The notes under the pieces were generated by a model. The model made no database searches. It saw only the letters and a list, made by a program, of their open reading frames with translations, and was not told where the DNA came from. From Methylobacterium radiodurans (GTDB lineage: Bacteria > Pseudomonadota > Alphaproteobacteria > Rhizobiales > Beijerinckiaceae), in assembly GCF_003173735.1 (NCBI RefSeq), contig NZ_CP029551.1, positions 375,001 through 439,000 on the forward strand: 64,000 nt of DNA, written 5' to 3'. Shown piece after piece: positions 33,749 to 44,302 of this stretch; within the stretch, counting starts at the first letter, position 1, and each line of letters begins with the position of its first letter. Position numbers and translations under genes: made by a program.

Positions 33749-34750
33749 GTGACGGGTGAACCGGTGGGGATCGCGGGCGGGACGGAGCGGCAAGGGGTGG
33801 TCGCCGCGGAGGCGCCGGTGCGGCTGGACCGGGCGCTGGCCTTCCTGTTCCCCGACCTCTCGCGCTCGCGCCTCCAGGATCTGGTGAAGGCCGGTCACGT
33901 GCGGCGGGACGGGGCCGCGGTGCGCGACCCGGCCCTGAAGGTCGCGGCCGGCGCGAGCCTCGCCGTCACGGTCCCGGAGGCCGCCCCCGCCGCGCCGCGC
34001 CCCGAGGCGCTCGCTCTCGTCGTTCCCTACGAGGACGACGACCTGATCGTGATCGACAAGCCGGCGGGCCTCGTGGTGCACCCCGCCCCCGGCAACGAGA
34101 CCGGCACCCTGGTCAACGCCCTGCTCGACCATTGCGGCGACAGCCTCTCGGGAATCGGCGGCGTGCGCCGGCCCGGCATCGTGCACCGGCTCGACAAGGA
34201 CACGAGCGGCCTGATGGTGGTGGCCAAGAACGACGCCGCCCATCGGGGCCTCGCCGCGCAGTTCGCCGACCACGGCCGCAGCGGGCCGCTGGAGCGGGCC
34301 TATCTCGCCCTGGCCTGGGGCGTGCCCGAGCCCGCCCGCGCCACCGTCACGGCCGACCTCGCCCGCTCCCGGCACAACCGCGAGAAGATCGCGGTGGTGC
34401 GCCCCGGCGAGGGCCGGCACGCGGTGACGCACTACACGGTCGAGGCGCGCCACGGCGCGGAGGCGGCACGGGTTCGCTGCCGCCTCGAGACCGGGCGCAC
34501 GCACCAGATCCGCGTGCACCTCGCCCATATCGGGCACCCGCTGCTCGGCGATGCGGTCTACGGAGCGGCCTTCAAGACCAAGGCGGCGCGGCTGCCGGAG
34601 GCGGCCCAGGCCGCGCTCGCGGCGCTGCGGCGGCAGGCGCTGCACGCCGCGCTCCTCGGCTTCGCGCATCCGCGCACGGGCGCGCACCTGCGCTTCGAGA
34701 GCGCGGCGCCGCCCGACCTCGCGCGGCTGATCGCGGCGCTCGGGCTGTAA
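33749..34750 (+). CDS. rluD: RluA-family 23S rRNA pseudouridine synthase (RluD-like)
   Basis: This enzyme isomerises uridine to pseudouridine in 23S rRNA. The N-terminus has an S4-like RNA-binding domain (RLDRALAFLFPDLSRSRLQDLV). The catalytic motif HRLDKDTSGLMV has Asp149. The C-terminal motif ETGRTHQIRVHLAHIGHPLLGD is also family-typical. Length is 333 aa from GTG 33749, which has GGGAGA upstream; a start at 33695 would reach close to the tRNA. It precedes rpoH in the same direction, a gene order often seen in Hyphomicrobiales. RluD rather than RluC specificity is inferred from the S4 domain and context. Confidence 0.9.
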   Translation: MTGEPVGIAGGTERQGVVAAEAPVRLDRALAFLFPDLSRSRLQDLVKAGHVRRDGAAVRDPALKVAAGASLAVTVPEAAPAAPRPEALALVVPYEDDDLIVIDKPAGLVVHPAPGNETGTLVNALLDHCGDSLSGIGGVRRPGIVHRLDKDTSGLMVVAKNDAAHRGLAAQFADHGRSGPLERAYLALAWGVPEPARATVTADLARSRHNREKIAVVRPGEGRHAVTHYTVEARHGAEAARVRCRLETGRTHQIRVHLAHIGHPLLGDAVYGAAFKTKAARLPEAAQAALAALRRQALHAALLGFAHPRTGAHLRFESAAPPDLARLIAALGL

Positions 34751-35044
34751 CCGCCGCGCGGCTCAGGCGAACGTAAAGAGTGGTGGGGCCGGTTGCGCTC
34801 CGGCCACGGTCAAGCGCGATCGAGGCTCAGGTGCGAAAGGGCACGGAGATCCGCGACCAATCGTGCCACTGTCCACAGATCGTCAACCGTCCGGGCTCTG
34901 GCGCGTTGATCACGACATTCGGGTCGCGGACCCGCTACCGGCCCGGCGACCGACCCAGTACAGATGGTGAGTCGGACGGCCGGCTCAAGAGCGACCGTCC
35001 GCAACGTTGTCCGCCCGGGAGGGGGACCCTCAAGGAGAATGCCC

Positions 35045-35944
35045 ATGGCCGGCGCATTGCCCGTGCTCGCCAACGAAGGTGGCCTGTCGCGCTACCTCGA
35101 TGAGATCCGCAAGTTCCCGATGCTGGAACCGTCGGAGGAGTTCACTCTCGCCAAGAACTGGCGCGACCAGGGGGACCGCGAGGCGGCGCACCGCCTCGTG
35201 ACGTCGCACCTGCGCCTCGTGGCCAAGATCGCGATGGGCTACCGCGGCTACGGCTTGCCGATCGGCGAGGTGGTCTCGGAGGGCAATGTCGGCCTGATGC
35301 AGGCGGTCAAGCGCTTCGATCCCGACAAGGGCTTCCGTCTGGCCACCTACGCCATGTGGTGGATTAAGGCCGCGATCCAGGAATACATCCTGCGCTCGTG
35401 GTCGCTCGTGAAGATGGGCACCACCGCCAACCAGAAGAAGCTGTTCTTCAACCTGCGCAAGGCCAAGGGCCGGATCTCGGCGCTGGACGAGGGCGACCTC
35501 AAGCCCGATCAGGTCAAGCAGATCGCGACCCGCCTCGGCGTGCCGGAGCAGGACGTGATCGACATGAACCGGCGCCTGTCCGGCGACACCTCGCTCAACG
35601 CGCCCCTGCGCGAGGAGGGCGAGGGCGAGTGGCAGGACTGGCTCGTGGACAACAGCCCCAGCCAGGAGACCGTGCTGGTGCGCGAGGAAGAGGGGCAGAA
35701 CCGCCTCTCGGCGCTGCGCGACGCGCTCGGCGTGCTCAATCCGCGCGAGCGGCGCATCTTCGAGGCGCGTCGGCTGGCCGACGACCCGATCACGCTGGAG
35801 GATCTCTCCGGCGAGTTCGGCGTCTCCCGCGAGCGCGTGCGCCAGATCGAGGTGCGCGCCTTCGAGAAGGTTCAGGAGGCGGTCAAGCGCAACGTCGCCA
35901 CCCGCGAGGCCTCGCCCGCGCGCGAGGCGCGGGTCGGAGCCTAG
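35045..35944 (+). CDS. rpoH: RNA polymerase sigma-32 factor (heat shock)
   Basis: This alternative sigma factor of 299 aa directs heat-shock and stress transcription. Region 2 shows the classic SEGNVGLMQAVKRFDPDKGF and YAMWWIKAAIQEYILRSWS. The RpoH box follows as QKKLFFNLRKAKG. Region 4.2 has the helix-turn-helix LSGEFGVSRERVRQIEVRA. ATG 35045 is preferred over ATG 35039 because AAGGAG (35032-35037) is correctly spaced for it. The 294-bp leader contains inverted repeats such as CGGACGG/CCGTCCG that could affect translation. Alphaproteobacteria often carry several rpoH genes. Confidence 0.96.
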   Translation: MAGALPVLANEGGLSRYLDEIRKFPMLEPSEEFTLAKNWRDQGDREAAHRLVTSHLRLVAKIAMGYRGYGLPIGEVVSEGNVGLMQAVKRFDPDKGFRLATYAMWWIKAAIQEYILRSWSLVKMGTTANQKKLFFNLRKAKGRISALDEGDLKPDQVKQIATRLGVPEQDVIDMNRRLSGDTSLNAPLREEGEGEWQDWLVDNSPSQETVLVREEEGQNRLSALRDALGVLNPRERRIFEARRLADDPITLEDLSGEFGVSRERVRQIEVRAFEKVQEAVKRNVATREASPAREARVGA

Positions 35945-35983
35945 CGCCGCGTCGCGAGCGCCTGTTCGGAGAAGGCGTTGGCA

Positions 35984-36006
35984 CCGCCCCTCGGCTCGAG
36001 GGGCGG
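35984..36006. terminator. Hairpin between converging rpoH and the proline-rich gene
   Basis: CCGCCCCTCG (35984-35993) and CGAGGGGCGG (35997-36006) form a 10-bp stem with a 3-nt loop between the stops of two converging genes. It lacks a T-run but is well placed as a bidirectional terminator. Confidence 0.65.
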
Positions 36007-36041
36007 CACGGCGCTAACCCGGCTCGGGCGAGCGAAGGCGC

Positions 36042-37517
36042 TCAGCGCCACTGCTCGAAGGCGCGCTGCAACACCTGCGCGCCGGTATTGCCCTTCTCGA
36101 AGGTCACCACCGCGCGCTGCCCGTTGGCGTAGCGTAGTCCAAGATCGAACCAGTTGCGGTGGAGCAGGAGGTCTGTGTTCCGGTCGACGTCGTTGCGCAG
36201 GGACGACAGACCGATCAGGAACAGGTTCTCGCGCACCCGCACCGGCAGGCCGGAGAGCGGCGAGCCGCGCGCGCTCTCCTCGTCCTTGGCCTGGAGCAGG
36301 CCGATGTCCTGAACCGTGCGCTTGGCCGCATCCGGCCCCGAGGGGCTGAAGGCGAGGCTCACGGTGTGCGAGGCCGGCAGGGTCGCGTCGAGGTTGCGCT
36401 GGATCGTCAGCGTCAGGGTCAGGGCGTCCGGGACCGTGATCGTGGCGACCACCGCGGTCTGCAGGGGCTGGCCCTGCTCACCGCTCACGGATTCCAGCCG
36501 CCACAGGACGCGGCCCTGGTTCGTCACCGGCTGCGCGTCGGGCCCGCCGCTGCCCTCCTCCAGCAGCGTCGCGCGCTGAGCGACGGCGAGATCGGGCTGG
36601 GCCGGCGCCGGGGCCGTCCCTTGGGTCGCCCCTTGGGCGGGCGCGCGCGTCTCAGAGGCGCCCGGCCGCTCGGCCGGCGCCGGCTCGCCGCCAAGCCGGT
36701 CCGCGAATTTCGCGTCGCCGCCCTCGGCCTGGGTCTCCGCGGGGCCTGGCGCGGTCGCCTGCAACTCTGTCGGCCGGTCGCGCAGCAGATAGGCCGCGAC
36801 CGCGATGGCGCCGATCACGCAGGCGAGCACCACCCCCACGAAGGCGTTGCGCAGGAGGCGCGAGCGGTTGCGCGGCGCCACCACGTCGATGCGCGGGCGC
36901 TGGCGCCCGTTCTGGGCGTCGGGCGGCACCGCCGGCTCGGGGGCGGCGGCCGGCTCAGGCGCCGGCTCGGCATCCGGCGGGGGCGGCGCCTCGCTGGCCG
37001 GCCGCGGCGGGGCGATCGGGATCGCGGGCTCCCGCGGCGGCTCGGGCGGCGCCGGGACGAAGTGCGGCGGCGGGGCCGGCGGCAGGAACGGCTCGGCCGG
37101 GTGCTCGGGCGGCGCGGCCTCGGCGAAGGCGGGCGCGGCGGGCTCCGGTACGGGGGGCGGAGGCGGCGGGGCCGGCACCGGCTGAGTCGGCACGGGGGCG
37201 ACGGTCTGCGGCGGCGGAACCGGGGACGCCTCGGGCGGCCGCGGCGCGCTGACGGACGGTCCCGGCTCGGCCGCCGCCTTCGGCGCCGGATCGTTGGCCG
37301 CGGCCGGTACGTCGTAGGTCGCCTCCAGGCGTGTGATCGCCGAGTCGAGCGCCCGCCGCTCGGTGTCGATGTCGTCCTCGCTCAGGGGCGGGTCGATCGA
37401 GCGGAGCTGGGCGACCAGCGCGTTGCGCGCCCGGTCGTAGACGGCCCGGCGCATCGCGGGCGTCCGGTCGGGCAGCGCGTCGAGGGCGCGCGCCAGCAGC
37501 GGGTAGTAATCGGCCAT
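36042..37517 (-). CDS. Proline-rich single-pass membrane protein
   Basis: The 491-aa protein has a helical N-terminal domain (about 1-70), a Pro/Ala-rich stretch of about 130 residues, a basic segment and one membrane helix near residues 225-245 (FVGVVLACVIGAIAVAAYLL). A periplasmic domain of about 150 residues at the C-terminus begins near VLWRLESVSGEQGQ. It resembles conserved Hyphomicrobiales proteins of unknown function next to purA. The layout (cytoplasmic N-domain, proline spacer, one helix, periplasmic domain) recalls envelope-spanning adaptors. It lies 63 bp from purA, the upstream gene on the same strand. Confidence 0.85.
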   Translation of the reverse strand: MADYYPLLARALDALPDRTPAMRRAVYDRARNALVAQLRSIDPPLSEDDIDTERRALDSAITRLEATYDVPAAANDPAPKAAAEPGPSVSAPRPPEASPVPPPQTVAPVPTQPVPAPPPPPPVPEPAAPAFAEAAPPEHPAEPFLPPAPPPHFVPAPPEPPREPAIPIAPPRPASEAPPPPDAEPAPEPAAAPEPAVPPDAQNGRQRPRIDVVAPRNRSRLLRNAFVGVVLACVIGAIAVAAYLLRDRPTELQATAPGPAETQAEGGDAKFADRLGGEPAPAERPGASETRAPAQGATQGTAPAPAQPDLAVAQRATLLEEGSGGPDAQPVTNQGRVLWRLESVSGEQGQPLQTAVVATITVPDALTLTLTIQRNLDATLPASHTVSLAFSPSGPDAAKRTVQDIGLLQAKDEESARGSPLSGLPVRVRENLFLIGLSSLRNDVDRNTDLLLHRNWFDLGLRYANGQRAVVTFEKGNTGAQVLQRAFEQWR

Positions 37518-37580
37518 CGTCCCCGGTCCGGTCCCCTACGGGCTGAGCTCAGGGCGCGGCGCGCCCGGAGCCCGCGCTGC

Positions 37581-38873
37581 CTAATCCTCGAAGGGGTTGT
37601 GCATCAGGATGGTGTCGTCGCGCTCCGGCGAGGTCGACAGCAGGGCGACGGGCGCCCCGATCAGTTCCTCGATCCGGCGCACGTACTTGATCGCCTGGGC
37701 CGGCAGCTCGGCCCAGGAGCGGGCGCCCGCCGTCGTCTCGCTCCAGCCCGGGATCTCCTCGTAGATCGGCTCGACCCGTCCTTGAGCGGCCTGGCTCGCC
37801 GGCAGGTGGTCGATGGTCTGGCCGTCGAGGCGGTAGCCGGTGCAGATCCGGATGGTCTCGAAGCCGTCGAGGATGTCGAGCTTGGTCAGCGCGATGCCGT
37901 GGATCCCTGAGGTCCGCACGGTCTGGCGCACCAGCACCGCGTCGAACCAGCCGCAGCGGCGCTTGCGCCCCGTGTTGACGCCGAACTCGCGGCCCTTCGC
38001 GCCGATCGTCTCGCCGATCTCGTCGAACAGCTCGGTCGGGAACGGGCCCTCGCCGACGCGGGTGGTGTAGGCCTTGGCGATGCCCAGCACGTAGCCGATC
38101 GCGCTCGGACCCAGCCCCGAGCCGGTCGCGGCCTGGGCGGCCACGATGTTGGAGGAGGTCACGAACGGGTAGGTGCCGTGATCGACGTCGAGGAGCGCGC
38201 CCTGCGCGCCCTCGAACAGGATGCGCTTGCCGTGGCGGCGCTCCTCGTCGAGCAGCGCCCAGACCGGCGCCACGTAGGGGAGGATGGTCGGCGCGATCGC
38301 CTTCAGCTCGCCGAGCAGCGCCCCGGCATCGACCTCGTCGATGCCCAGGCCGCGCCGGAGCGCGTTGTGGTGGGCGAGCAGGCGCTCGATCTTGGCGGGC
38401 AGCGTGTCGGGGTCGGCGAGGTCGACGACCCGGATGGCGCGACGGCCGACCTTGTCCTCGTAGGCCGGGCCGATGCCGCGCTTGGTCGTGCCGATCTTGA
38501 GGCCGGCATTCGCGGTCTCGCGGAAATGGTCGAGCTCGCGGTGCAGCGGCAGGATCAGGGTGGCGTTGTCGGCGATGCGCAGGGTCTCGGGCGAGATCGC
38601 CACGCCCTGCTGCTGGATCCGCGCGATCTCGTCCACGAGATGCCAGGGATCGACCACGACGCCGTTGCCGATGACCGAGAGCTTGCCGCCGCGCACCACG
38701 CCCGAGGGCAGCAGCGCCAGCTTGTAGGTGACGCCGTCGATGACGAGGGTGTGGCCGGCATTGTGCCCGCCCTGGAAGCGCACCACGATGTCGGCCTGCT
38801 CCGAGAGCCAGTCGACGATCTTGCCCTTCCCCTCGTCGCCCCACTGGGCGCCTACGACGACGACGTTCGCCAT
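37581..38873 (-). CDS. purA: Adenylosuccinate synthetase
   Basis: This enzyme forms adenylosuccinate from IMP, aspartate and GTP in AMP synthesis. The N-terminus [19 protein letters not shown] carries the GTP-binding P-loop and catalytic Asp; [22 protein letters not shown] and [15 protein letters not shown] are family blocks. It has 430 aa, the normal length. ATG 38873 fits the family start. The gene following it on the same strand encodes the proline-rich membrane protein. The gap 38874-39110 contains the divergent promoters for purA and pepN. Confidence 0.98.
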   Translation of the reverse strand: MANVVVVGAQWGDEGKGKIVDWLSEQADIVVRFQGGHNAGHTLVIDGVTYKLALLPSGVVRGGKLSVIGNGVVVDPWHLVDEIARIQQQGVAISPETLRIADNATLILPLHRELDHFRETANAGLKIGTTKRGIGPAYEDKVGRRAIRVVDLADPDTLPAKIERLLAHHNALRRGLGIDEVDAGALLGELKAIAPTILPYVAPVWALLDEERRHGKRILFEGAQGALLDVDHGTYPFVTSSNIVAAQAATGSGLGPSAIGYVLGIAKAYTTRVGEGPFPTELFDEIGETIGAKGREFGVNTGRKRRCGWFDAVLVRQTVRTSGIHGIALTKLDILDGFETIRICTGYRLDGQTIDHLPASQAAQGRVEPIYEEIPGWSETTAGARSWAELPAQAIKYVRRIEELIGAPVALLSTSPERDDTILMHNPFED

Positions 38874-39110
38874 GCGTGCCTTCGATCCGTGAGTTGTGCC
38901 AGCGGACGATAAGCCGGCTTGTGCGCGGGTAACCCGTTGCCGTGAGACCCTTTCCGCGATCCGGCCCGGGAAATCAAGCAAGCGCCCGCCAGGCAGCGGT
39001 GCATGGGGGCCGGGACGGGACGGGATAGGGGAACGGACGGCCCGCGCGACAGACGCGCCGGGGCCGCCTAGAAGATCGGAGGAACCCGGCCCGAGCGGAG
39101 ACCCGAGACG

Positions 39111-41723
39111 ATGCGCACCGAGACGCCCCCGCTGATCCACCTCGCGGATTACCGGCCGAGCGATCACCTGATCGATCGGGTCGATCTCGACGTGCGGCTC
39201 GATCCGCACCGCACCCGGGTCACGGCGGTTCTCGCGGTCCGCCCGAACCCGGGCGGTGAGCCGGGCGCGCCGCTGCGCCTCGACGGCGACGACCTCAGCC
39301 TCATCGCGCTCGACCTCGACGGCGCGGCGCCCACGCCGGGCACCGTCACGGCGGGCCCGCAGGGGCTGGAGATCGCCGGGCCGCCGCAGCGTCCCTTCAC
39401 CCTGACGGTGGTCACCGAAATCGATCCCACCGCCAACACGAAGCTGATGGGGCTCTACCGCTCGGGCGGCGTCTACTGCACCCAGTGCGAGGCGGACGGA
39501 TTCCGGCGCATCACCTACTTCCTCGACCGGCCCGACGTGCTCTCGGTCTACACCACCCGGATCGAGGCCGACGCCGCCGAGGCGCCGGTGCTGCTCGGCA
39601 ACGGCAACCCGGTCGAGAGCGGCACGGTCGCGGGCACCGGCCGGCACTACGCCGTCTGGCATGACCCGCACCCGAAGCCCGCCTACCTGTTCGCGCTCGT
39701 CGGCGGGCGGCTGGACAACGTCGCGACGACCTTCCGCACGATGGAGGGCCGCGACGTCCGGGTCGCCGTCCATGTCGAGCCCGGCAAGGCGGAGCGCGCA
39801 GCCTACGCACTCGACGCCGTGGTGCGCTCGATGCGGTGGGACGAGGAGGCGTTCGGCCGCGCCTACGACCTCGACGTGTTCAACGTGGTTGCCGTCTCGG
39901 ACTTCAACATGGGGGCGATGGAGAACAAGGGCCTCAACATCTTCAACGACAAGTACGTTCTCGCCTCGCCCGAGACCGCGACCGACGCGGACTACGCGGC
40001 GATCGAGGCGATCATCGCGCACGAGTATTTCCACAACTGGTCGGGCAACCGCGTCACCTGCCGGGACTGGTTCCAGCTCTGCCTCAAGGAGGGCCTGACG
40101 GTCTTCCGCGACCAGGAATTCTCCTCCGACATGCGCTCGCGGGCGGTGCACCGCATCGCGGAGGTGCGGGCCCTGCGCGCCCGACAGTTCCCCGAGGATG
40201 CCGGGCCGCTGCGCCACCCCGTGCGCCCGACGGCGTATGCGGAGATCAACAACTTCTACACGGCGACCGTCTACGAGAAGGGCGCCGAGATCGTCCGCAT
40301 GCTCAAGACCCTGCTGGGGCCGGAGGCCTTCCGGGCCGGCATGGACCGCTACTACGCCGACAACGACGGGCGCGCCGCCACCGTCGAGGATTTTCTCAAG
40401 GCCTTCGAGGCCGAGAGCGGGCGGGATCTCGCCGGCTTCGCACAGTGGTATGGCCGGCCCGGCACGCCGACGCTCTCGGCGACGGGGCGCTACGACGCGG
40501 CGGCGCAGAGCTACGACCTGACCCTGGCGCAGAGCCTCGACGACGGCGAGCCCCTGGTGATCCCGGTGGCGCTCGGCCTCGTCGGCGCGGGGGGCGCCCT
40601 CGACGGCGCGGTCTGTCCGGAGGTGCGGGACGGGGTCTACGTGCTGACGGCCCGGGAGGCCACGCTCCGCTTCGCGGATGTGCCCGAGCCTCCGGTGCCC
40701 TCGCTCCTGCGCGGCTTCTCGGCGCCGGTGCGGCTCCGGGCCGAGCTGGCCCAGGCTGACCACCTGCGGCTGCTGGCCCACGACACCGACCCATTCAACC
40801 GCTGGCAGGCCGCGCAGAGCGTCGCGCACGGGCTGATGCGCGACGGCGGCTCCCCGGCCGCCTTCGCGGAGGCCTTGGGCCTCCTGCTCGACCGCGAGGG
40901 CGCGCGCGACTCGGCCTTCGCCGCACTGGCGCTCGCGATCCCCGGCGAGGGCGAGGTCGCCAACGAGATGCGCGCGGAGGTCGATCCCGACGCGATCCAC
41001 GCCGCGCGGACGGCGCTCCGGCGCGATCTCGGACGGGCGCTGCGCCCGCGCCTCGATGCGCTCTGGGAGGCGCTCACGGAAGCGCCCAGCGCGCTCTACA
41101 GCCCGGACGCGGCGGCGGCGGGGCGGCGCGCGCTGCGCAACGCCGCCCTTGACCTCGTGGCGGCGGGCGACCCTGAGACGGGCGCCGCCCGCGCCGGGGC
41201 GCAGATCGAGGCGGCCACCAACATGACCGACCGGCTGGCCGCTTTGGGCACACTGGCCCTGATCCCCGGCGAGGCGCGCGAGGGCGCGCTCGCCGCCTTC
41301 GCGGAGCGCTACGCGGACGAGCCGCTCGTCCTCGACAAGTGGTTCGCCATCCAGGCGATGATCCCGGAGGACGGCACGCTCGCGCGCATCGCGCGCCTGA
41401 AGGAGCACCCGGCCTTCGCGATGACGAACCCGAACCGCGTCCGGGCCCTCGTCGGCTCCTTCGCCTTCGGCAACCCGACCCAGTTCGCCCGGGCGGACGG
41501 GGCCGGCTTCGCCCTCGTAGCCGACACCGTGGCGGCCCTCGACCGGACCAATCCGCAGGTCGCCGCCAAGCTGCTCACCGCCTTCGGATCCTGGCGCAAA
41601 CTGAGAAAATCGCGCGCCTGTCAGGCCGAGGAAATCCTTAACCGGATCAAGGCGATCCCGGGCCTGTCGCGGGACGTAGGGGACATCGCGGCGCGCAGCC
41701 TTATGCCGGTTAACCAATTGTAA
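39111..41723 (+). CDS. pepN: Aminopeptidase N
   Basis: This broad-specificity zinc aminopeptidase (M1) has 870 aa. The substrate-binding GAMEN motif is at 268-272; zinc ligands and catalytic residues are H304-E305-YF-H308 ([11 protein letters not shown]) and E327 (LKEG). The C-terminal alpha-solenoid DUF3458 domain ends in [11 protein letters not shown]. No signal peptide, so cytoplasmic. ATG 39111 gives MRTETPPLI, close to other alphaproteobacterial PepN starts. It is followed in the same direction by a PleC-like kinase, a neighbour often seen in related genomes. Confidence 0.97.
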   Translation: MRTETPPLIHLADYRPSDHLIDRVDLDVRLDPHRTRVTAVLAVRPNPGGEPGAPLRLDGDDLSLIALDLDGAAPTPGTVTAGPQGLEIAGPPQRPFTLTVVTEIDPTANTKLMGLYRSGGVYCTQCEADGFRRITYFLDRPDVLSVYTTRIEADAAEAPVLLGNGNPVESGTVAGTGRHYAVWHDPHPKPAYLFALVGGRLDNVATTFRTMEGRDVRVAVHVEPGKAERAAYALDAVVRSMRWDEEAFGRAYDLDVFNVVAVSDFNMGAMENKGLNIFNDKYVLASPETATDADYAAIEAIIAHEYFHNWSGNRVTCRDWFQLCLKEGLTVFRDQEFSSDMRSRAVHRIAEVRALRARQFPEDAGPLRHPVRPTAYAEINNFYTATVYEKGAEIVRMLKTLLGPEAFRAGMDRYYADNDGRAATVEDFLKAFEAESGRDLAGFAQWYGRPGTPTLSATGRYDAAAQSYDLTLAQSLDDGEPLVIPVALGLVGAGGALDGAVCPEVRDGVYVLTAREATLRFADVPEPPVPSLLRGFSAPVRLRAELAQADHLRLLAHDTDPFNRWQAAQSVAHGLMRDGGSPAAFAEALGLLLDREGARDSAFAALALAIPGEGEVANEMRAEVDPDAIHAARTALRRDLGRALRPRLDALWEALTEAPSALYSPDAAAAGRRALRNAALDLVAAGDPETGAARAGAQIEAATNMTDRLAALGTLALIPGEAREGALAAFAERYADEPLVLDKWFAIQAMIPEDGTLARIARLKEHPAFAMTNPNRVRALVGSFAFGNPTQFARADGAGFALVADTVAALDRTNPQVAAKLLTAFGSWRKLRKSRACQAEEILNRIKAIPGLSRDVGDIAARSLMPVNQL

Positions 41724-41892
41724 ACCATATCGAAACTGGCGGCGGGGCGAATCGGCCACAGGCTCTCCGTGTCAAGGCGGAGTCTGAAAAATCCGTGGAC
41801 AATCGCGGAGCCTGCGAGGCATATTGAATCCAGATTCGGGACGGCGCCGCGCGCCTCCCGAAGCCCCGATTCCCCCTGGACGAGGTCCGGTC

Positions 41893-44241
41893 ATGCCGGA
41901 GGCGGCTTCCGCTTCCCTCTCCGCGCGCGCGGATACGATCCTGGGCGTTCGCTGGCCGGCCCGCGCCAGGAGCGGGCGTCTCGCCCGGGTCGAGGCCGGC
42001 CTGCGCTACGCCATCCCGGTCCTGCTCTCGTGCTTCCTGGCCTGCCTCGTCGGCCTCAGCGTGGTCCACGTCCGCGGCGAGCGCACGGAGATCGTGGCCG
42101 CCGCGACGACTGAGATCGAGGCCGCGCTCCGCCTCGCGGTGCTCCCGGGCCGCGCGCCCGACCTCGGGACGCTCGCTGCGGCCCAGGCCCGTGCTGGACG
42201 GAGCCTGCTTCTGGTCGCCGCCGACGAGCGGATCCTCGCGGCCCACCCGCCGCTGCCCGCCGGCACGGACCGCCTTGAGCAGGCGATCGGCAGGGCCACG
42301 GCACCGATGACCCCCGGTCAAGGCACCGGTGTCTTCGATCTGACGCTCCCGAACGGCGAGGCGGCGCTCGCCGCGATCCAACAGCTGCCCGACGGGAGGC
42401 GTCTCGCGATCGTGCAGGAGCTCAAGCCGTTGCTGGCGGGGTGGCGCGAGCGCAGCCGCGACCAGACTGTCCTGATGGGTGCCGCGATCCTCGTGATCCT
42501 CGGCGTGGCAGTGGCCTACGGACTGCAGAGCCGCCGGGCTCAGTCGGCCGACCGGGTCTGCGAGCAGATCCGCCAGCGCCTCGACATCGCCCTCGGCCGT
42601 GGTGGCTGCGGCCTCTGGGACTGGGACATCCCGCGCGGGCGGATCTACTGGTCGAACTCGATGTACGCGCTCCTCGGCTACCGGCGCGAGCACGAGTTCC
42701 TCTCCTTCGGCACCGTGAACGCCCTGGTCCACCCCGACGACGGCGACCTCTACAGCCTCGCCCGGGGGTTGGCGGCCAACCAGACCACGGTGGACCACGC
42801 CTTCCGGATGCGCGGCGCGGACGGCGCCTATGTCTGGCTGCGCACCCGGGCCGAGGTGGTGCCGGACTCGGCCGACGGCGGCAGCCACCTCGTCGGCATC
42901 GCCATCGACGTGAGCGAGCAGCACCAGCTCGCCGAGACCAGCGCCACCGCCGACATGCGCCTGCGCGACGCGATCGAGGCGATCTCCGAGGCCTTCGTGC
43001 TCTGGGACACCGGCAACAAGCTGGTCCTGTGCAACTCGAAATTCCGCCACCTGCACGCCCTCAATCCGGAGGATGCGCAGCCGGGCCGCCGCTACGCCGA
43101 TGTGATGAGCCGGGGCATGCTGCCGCAGATCCGGCGCGAGATGCCCGAATCCGGCGCGGCCACCGCCCGCACCTTCGAGGCCGAGCTGACGGATGGACGC
43201 TGGCTGCAGATCAGCGAGCGCCGCACCAAGGATGGCGGCTACGTCTCGGTCGGCACCGACATCACCAGCCTGAAGCGCCACCAGGAGCAGCTCGTCGCTT
43301 CCGAGCGGGAGCTGATCGAGACGGTCAAGGACCTCAAGCGCTCCCGCCGCACCCTCGAGGTCCAGACCCAGCAGCTCGCCGACCTCGCCGAGCGCTATCT
43401 CGACCAGAAGGCCACCGCCGAAACCGCGAGCCAGGCCAAGTCCGATTTCCTCGCCAACATGAGCCACGAGCTGCGCACACCGCTCAACGCCATCATCGGC
43501 TTCGCGGACGTGATGGCCAGCGAGGTGTTCGGCCCCCTCGGCTCCCCGCGCTACACAGATTACTGCCGCGACATCGGCGAGAGCGGGCACTACCTGCTCT
43601 CGGTCATCGACGACATCCTCAACATGTCCCGCATCGAGGGACACCGCGTCCGCCTCGCCCCGCGCGAGATCCCGGCCGATCAGGCGGTCGGAGCCGCCCT
43701 GAAGCTCGTCGCCGAGGCGGCCCGGGCGAAGTCGCTGCATGTCGGCCTCGATATCGCGCCGGACCTGACGGTGCTCGCCGACGAGCGCGCCCTGCACCAG
43801 ATCCTGACCAACCTCCTGCAGAACGCCGTGAAGTTCACCGCCGCGGAGGGCAGCGTGATGGTGCGCGCCCGCCGGGCGGGCGACTGCACGCACATCTTCG
43901 TGGAGGACACGGGCATCGGCATCCCGCGCACCATCCTGCCGCGGCTCGGCCAGCCCTTCGTGCAGGTCGAGGCCAACATGACCCGCAGCCACAAGGGCTC
44001 GGGCCTCGGCCTCGCCATCGCGCGCTCGATGGCCGAGTTGCACGGCGGTTCCCTGAGGATCCGCTCCGAGGTCAACCAGGGCACGATCGTGCTGGTGCGC
44101 ATGCCCGCACCCACCGCGGAGCGCCTGGCCCAGATCGCCGCCGCGGAGGCGCCCGACACGGGCGCGCAGGAGACGGTCGCCGCCCTGCGCGAGGCCGCGG
44201 GCGCCACGCGCCGCCGCGAGATGGCCCGCGCGGCGATCTGA
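41893..44241 (+). CDS. PAS-domain sensor histidine kinase, PleC/PdhS-like
   Basis: The 782-aa kinase has two membrane helices (about 40-60 and 195-215) flanking a periplasmic sensor. Two PAS domains follow (about 230-350, with [14 protein letters not shown] and [10 protein letters not shown], and about 360-455), then a coiled coil. The dimerisation domain has phosphoacceptor H525 ([19 protein letters not shown]). The ATPase domain has LLQNAVKFT and [18 protein letters not shown]. The layout and [13 protein letters not shown] block match PleC/PdhS cell-cycle kinases. ATG 41893 follows GAGG; an in-frame TTG at 41824 is less likely. Confidence 0.85.
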   Translation: MPEAASASLSARADTILGVRWPARARSGRLARVEAGLRYAIPVLLSCFLACLVGLSVVHVRGERTEIVAAATTEIEAALRLAVLPGRAPDLGTLAAAQARAGRSLLLVAADERILAAHPPLPAGTDRLEQAIGRATAPMTPGQGTGVFDLTLPNGEAALAAIQQLPDGRRLAIVQELKPLLAGWRERSRDQTVLMGAAILVILGVAVAYGLQSRRAQSADRVCEQIRQRLDIALGRGGCGLWDWDIPRGRIYWSNSMYALLGYRREHEFLSFGTVNALVHPDDGDLYSLARGLAANQTTVDHAFRMRGADGAYVWLRTRAEVVPDSADGGSHLVGIAIDVSEQHQLAETSATADMRLRDAIEAISEAFVLWDTGNKLVLCNSKFRHLHALNPEDAQPGRRYADVMSRGMLPQIRREMPESGAATARTFEAELTDGRWLQISERRTKDGGYVSVGTDITSLKRHQEQLVASERELIETVKDLKRSRRTLEVQTQQLADLAERYLDQKATAETASQAKSDFLANMSHELRTPLNAIIGFADVMASEVFGPLGSPRYTDYCRDIGESGHYLLSVIDDILNMSRIEGHRVRLAPREIPADQAVGAALKLVAEAARAKSLHVGLDIAPDLTVLADERALHQILTNLLQNAVKFTAAEGSVMVRARRAGDCTHIFVEDTGIGIPRTILPRLGQPFVQVEANMTRSHKGSGLGLAIARSMAELHGGSLRIRSEVNQGTIVLVRMPAPTAERLAQIAAAEAPDTGAQETVAALREAAGATRRREMARAAI

Positions 44242-44302
44242 AACGGCGCGGGTCCCCTCTGCCGCGCAGGGAGGGCACCCGATCACAGATAGGCCGGCGG
44301 TC

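Noticed and set aside
34751..35044. rpoH leader considered as an RNA thermometer
   Set aside because: There are inverted repeats, but none clearly pairs with the AAGGAG ribosome binding site, so no thermometer can be claimed without folding.
36159..37910. Long plus-strand frame opposite the proline-rich gene and purA
   Set aside because: Arg/Gly-rich composition, no ribosome binding site, and full overlap with two well-supported genes.
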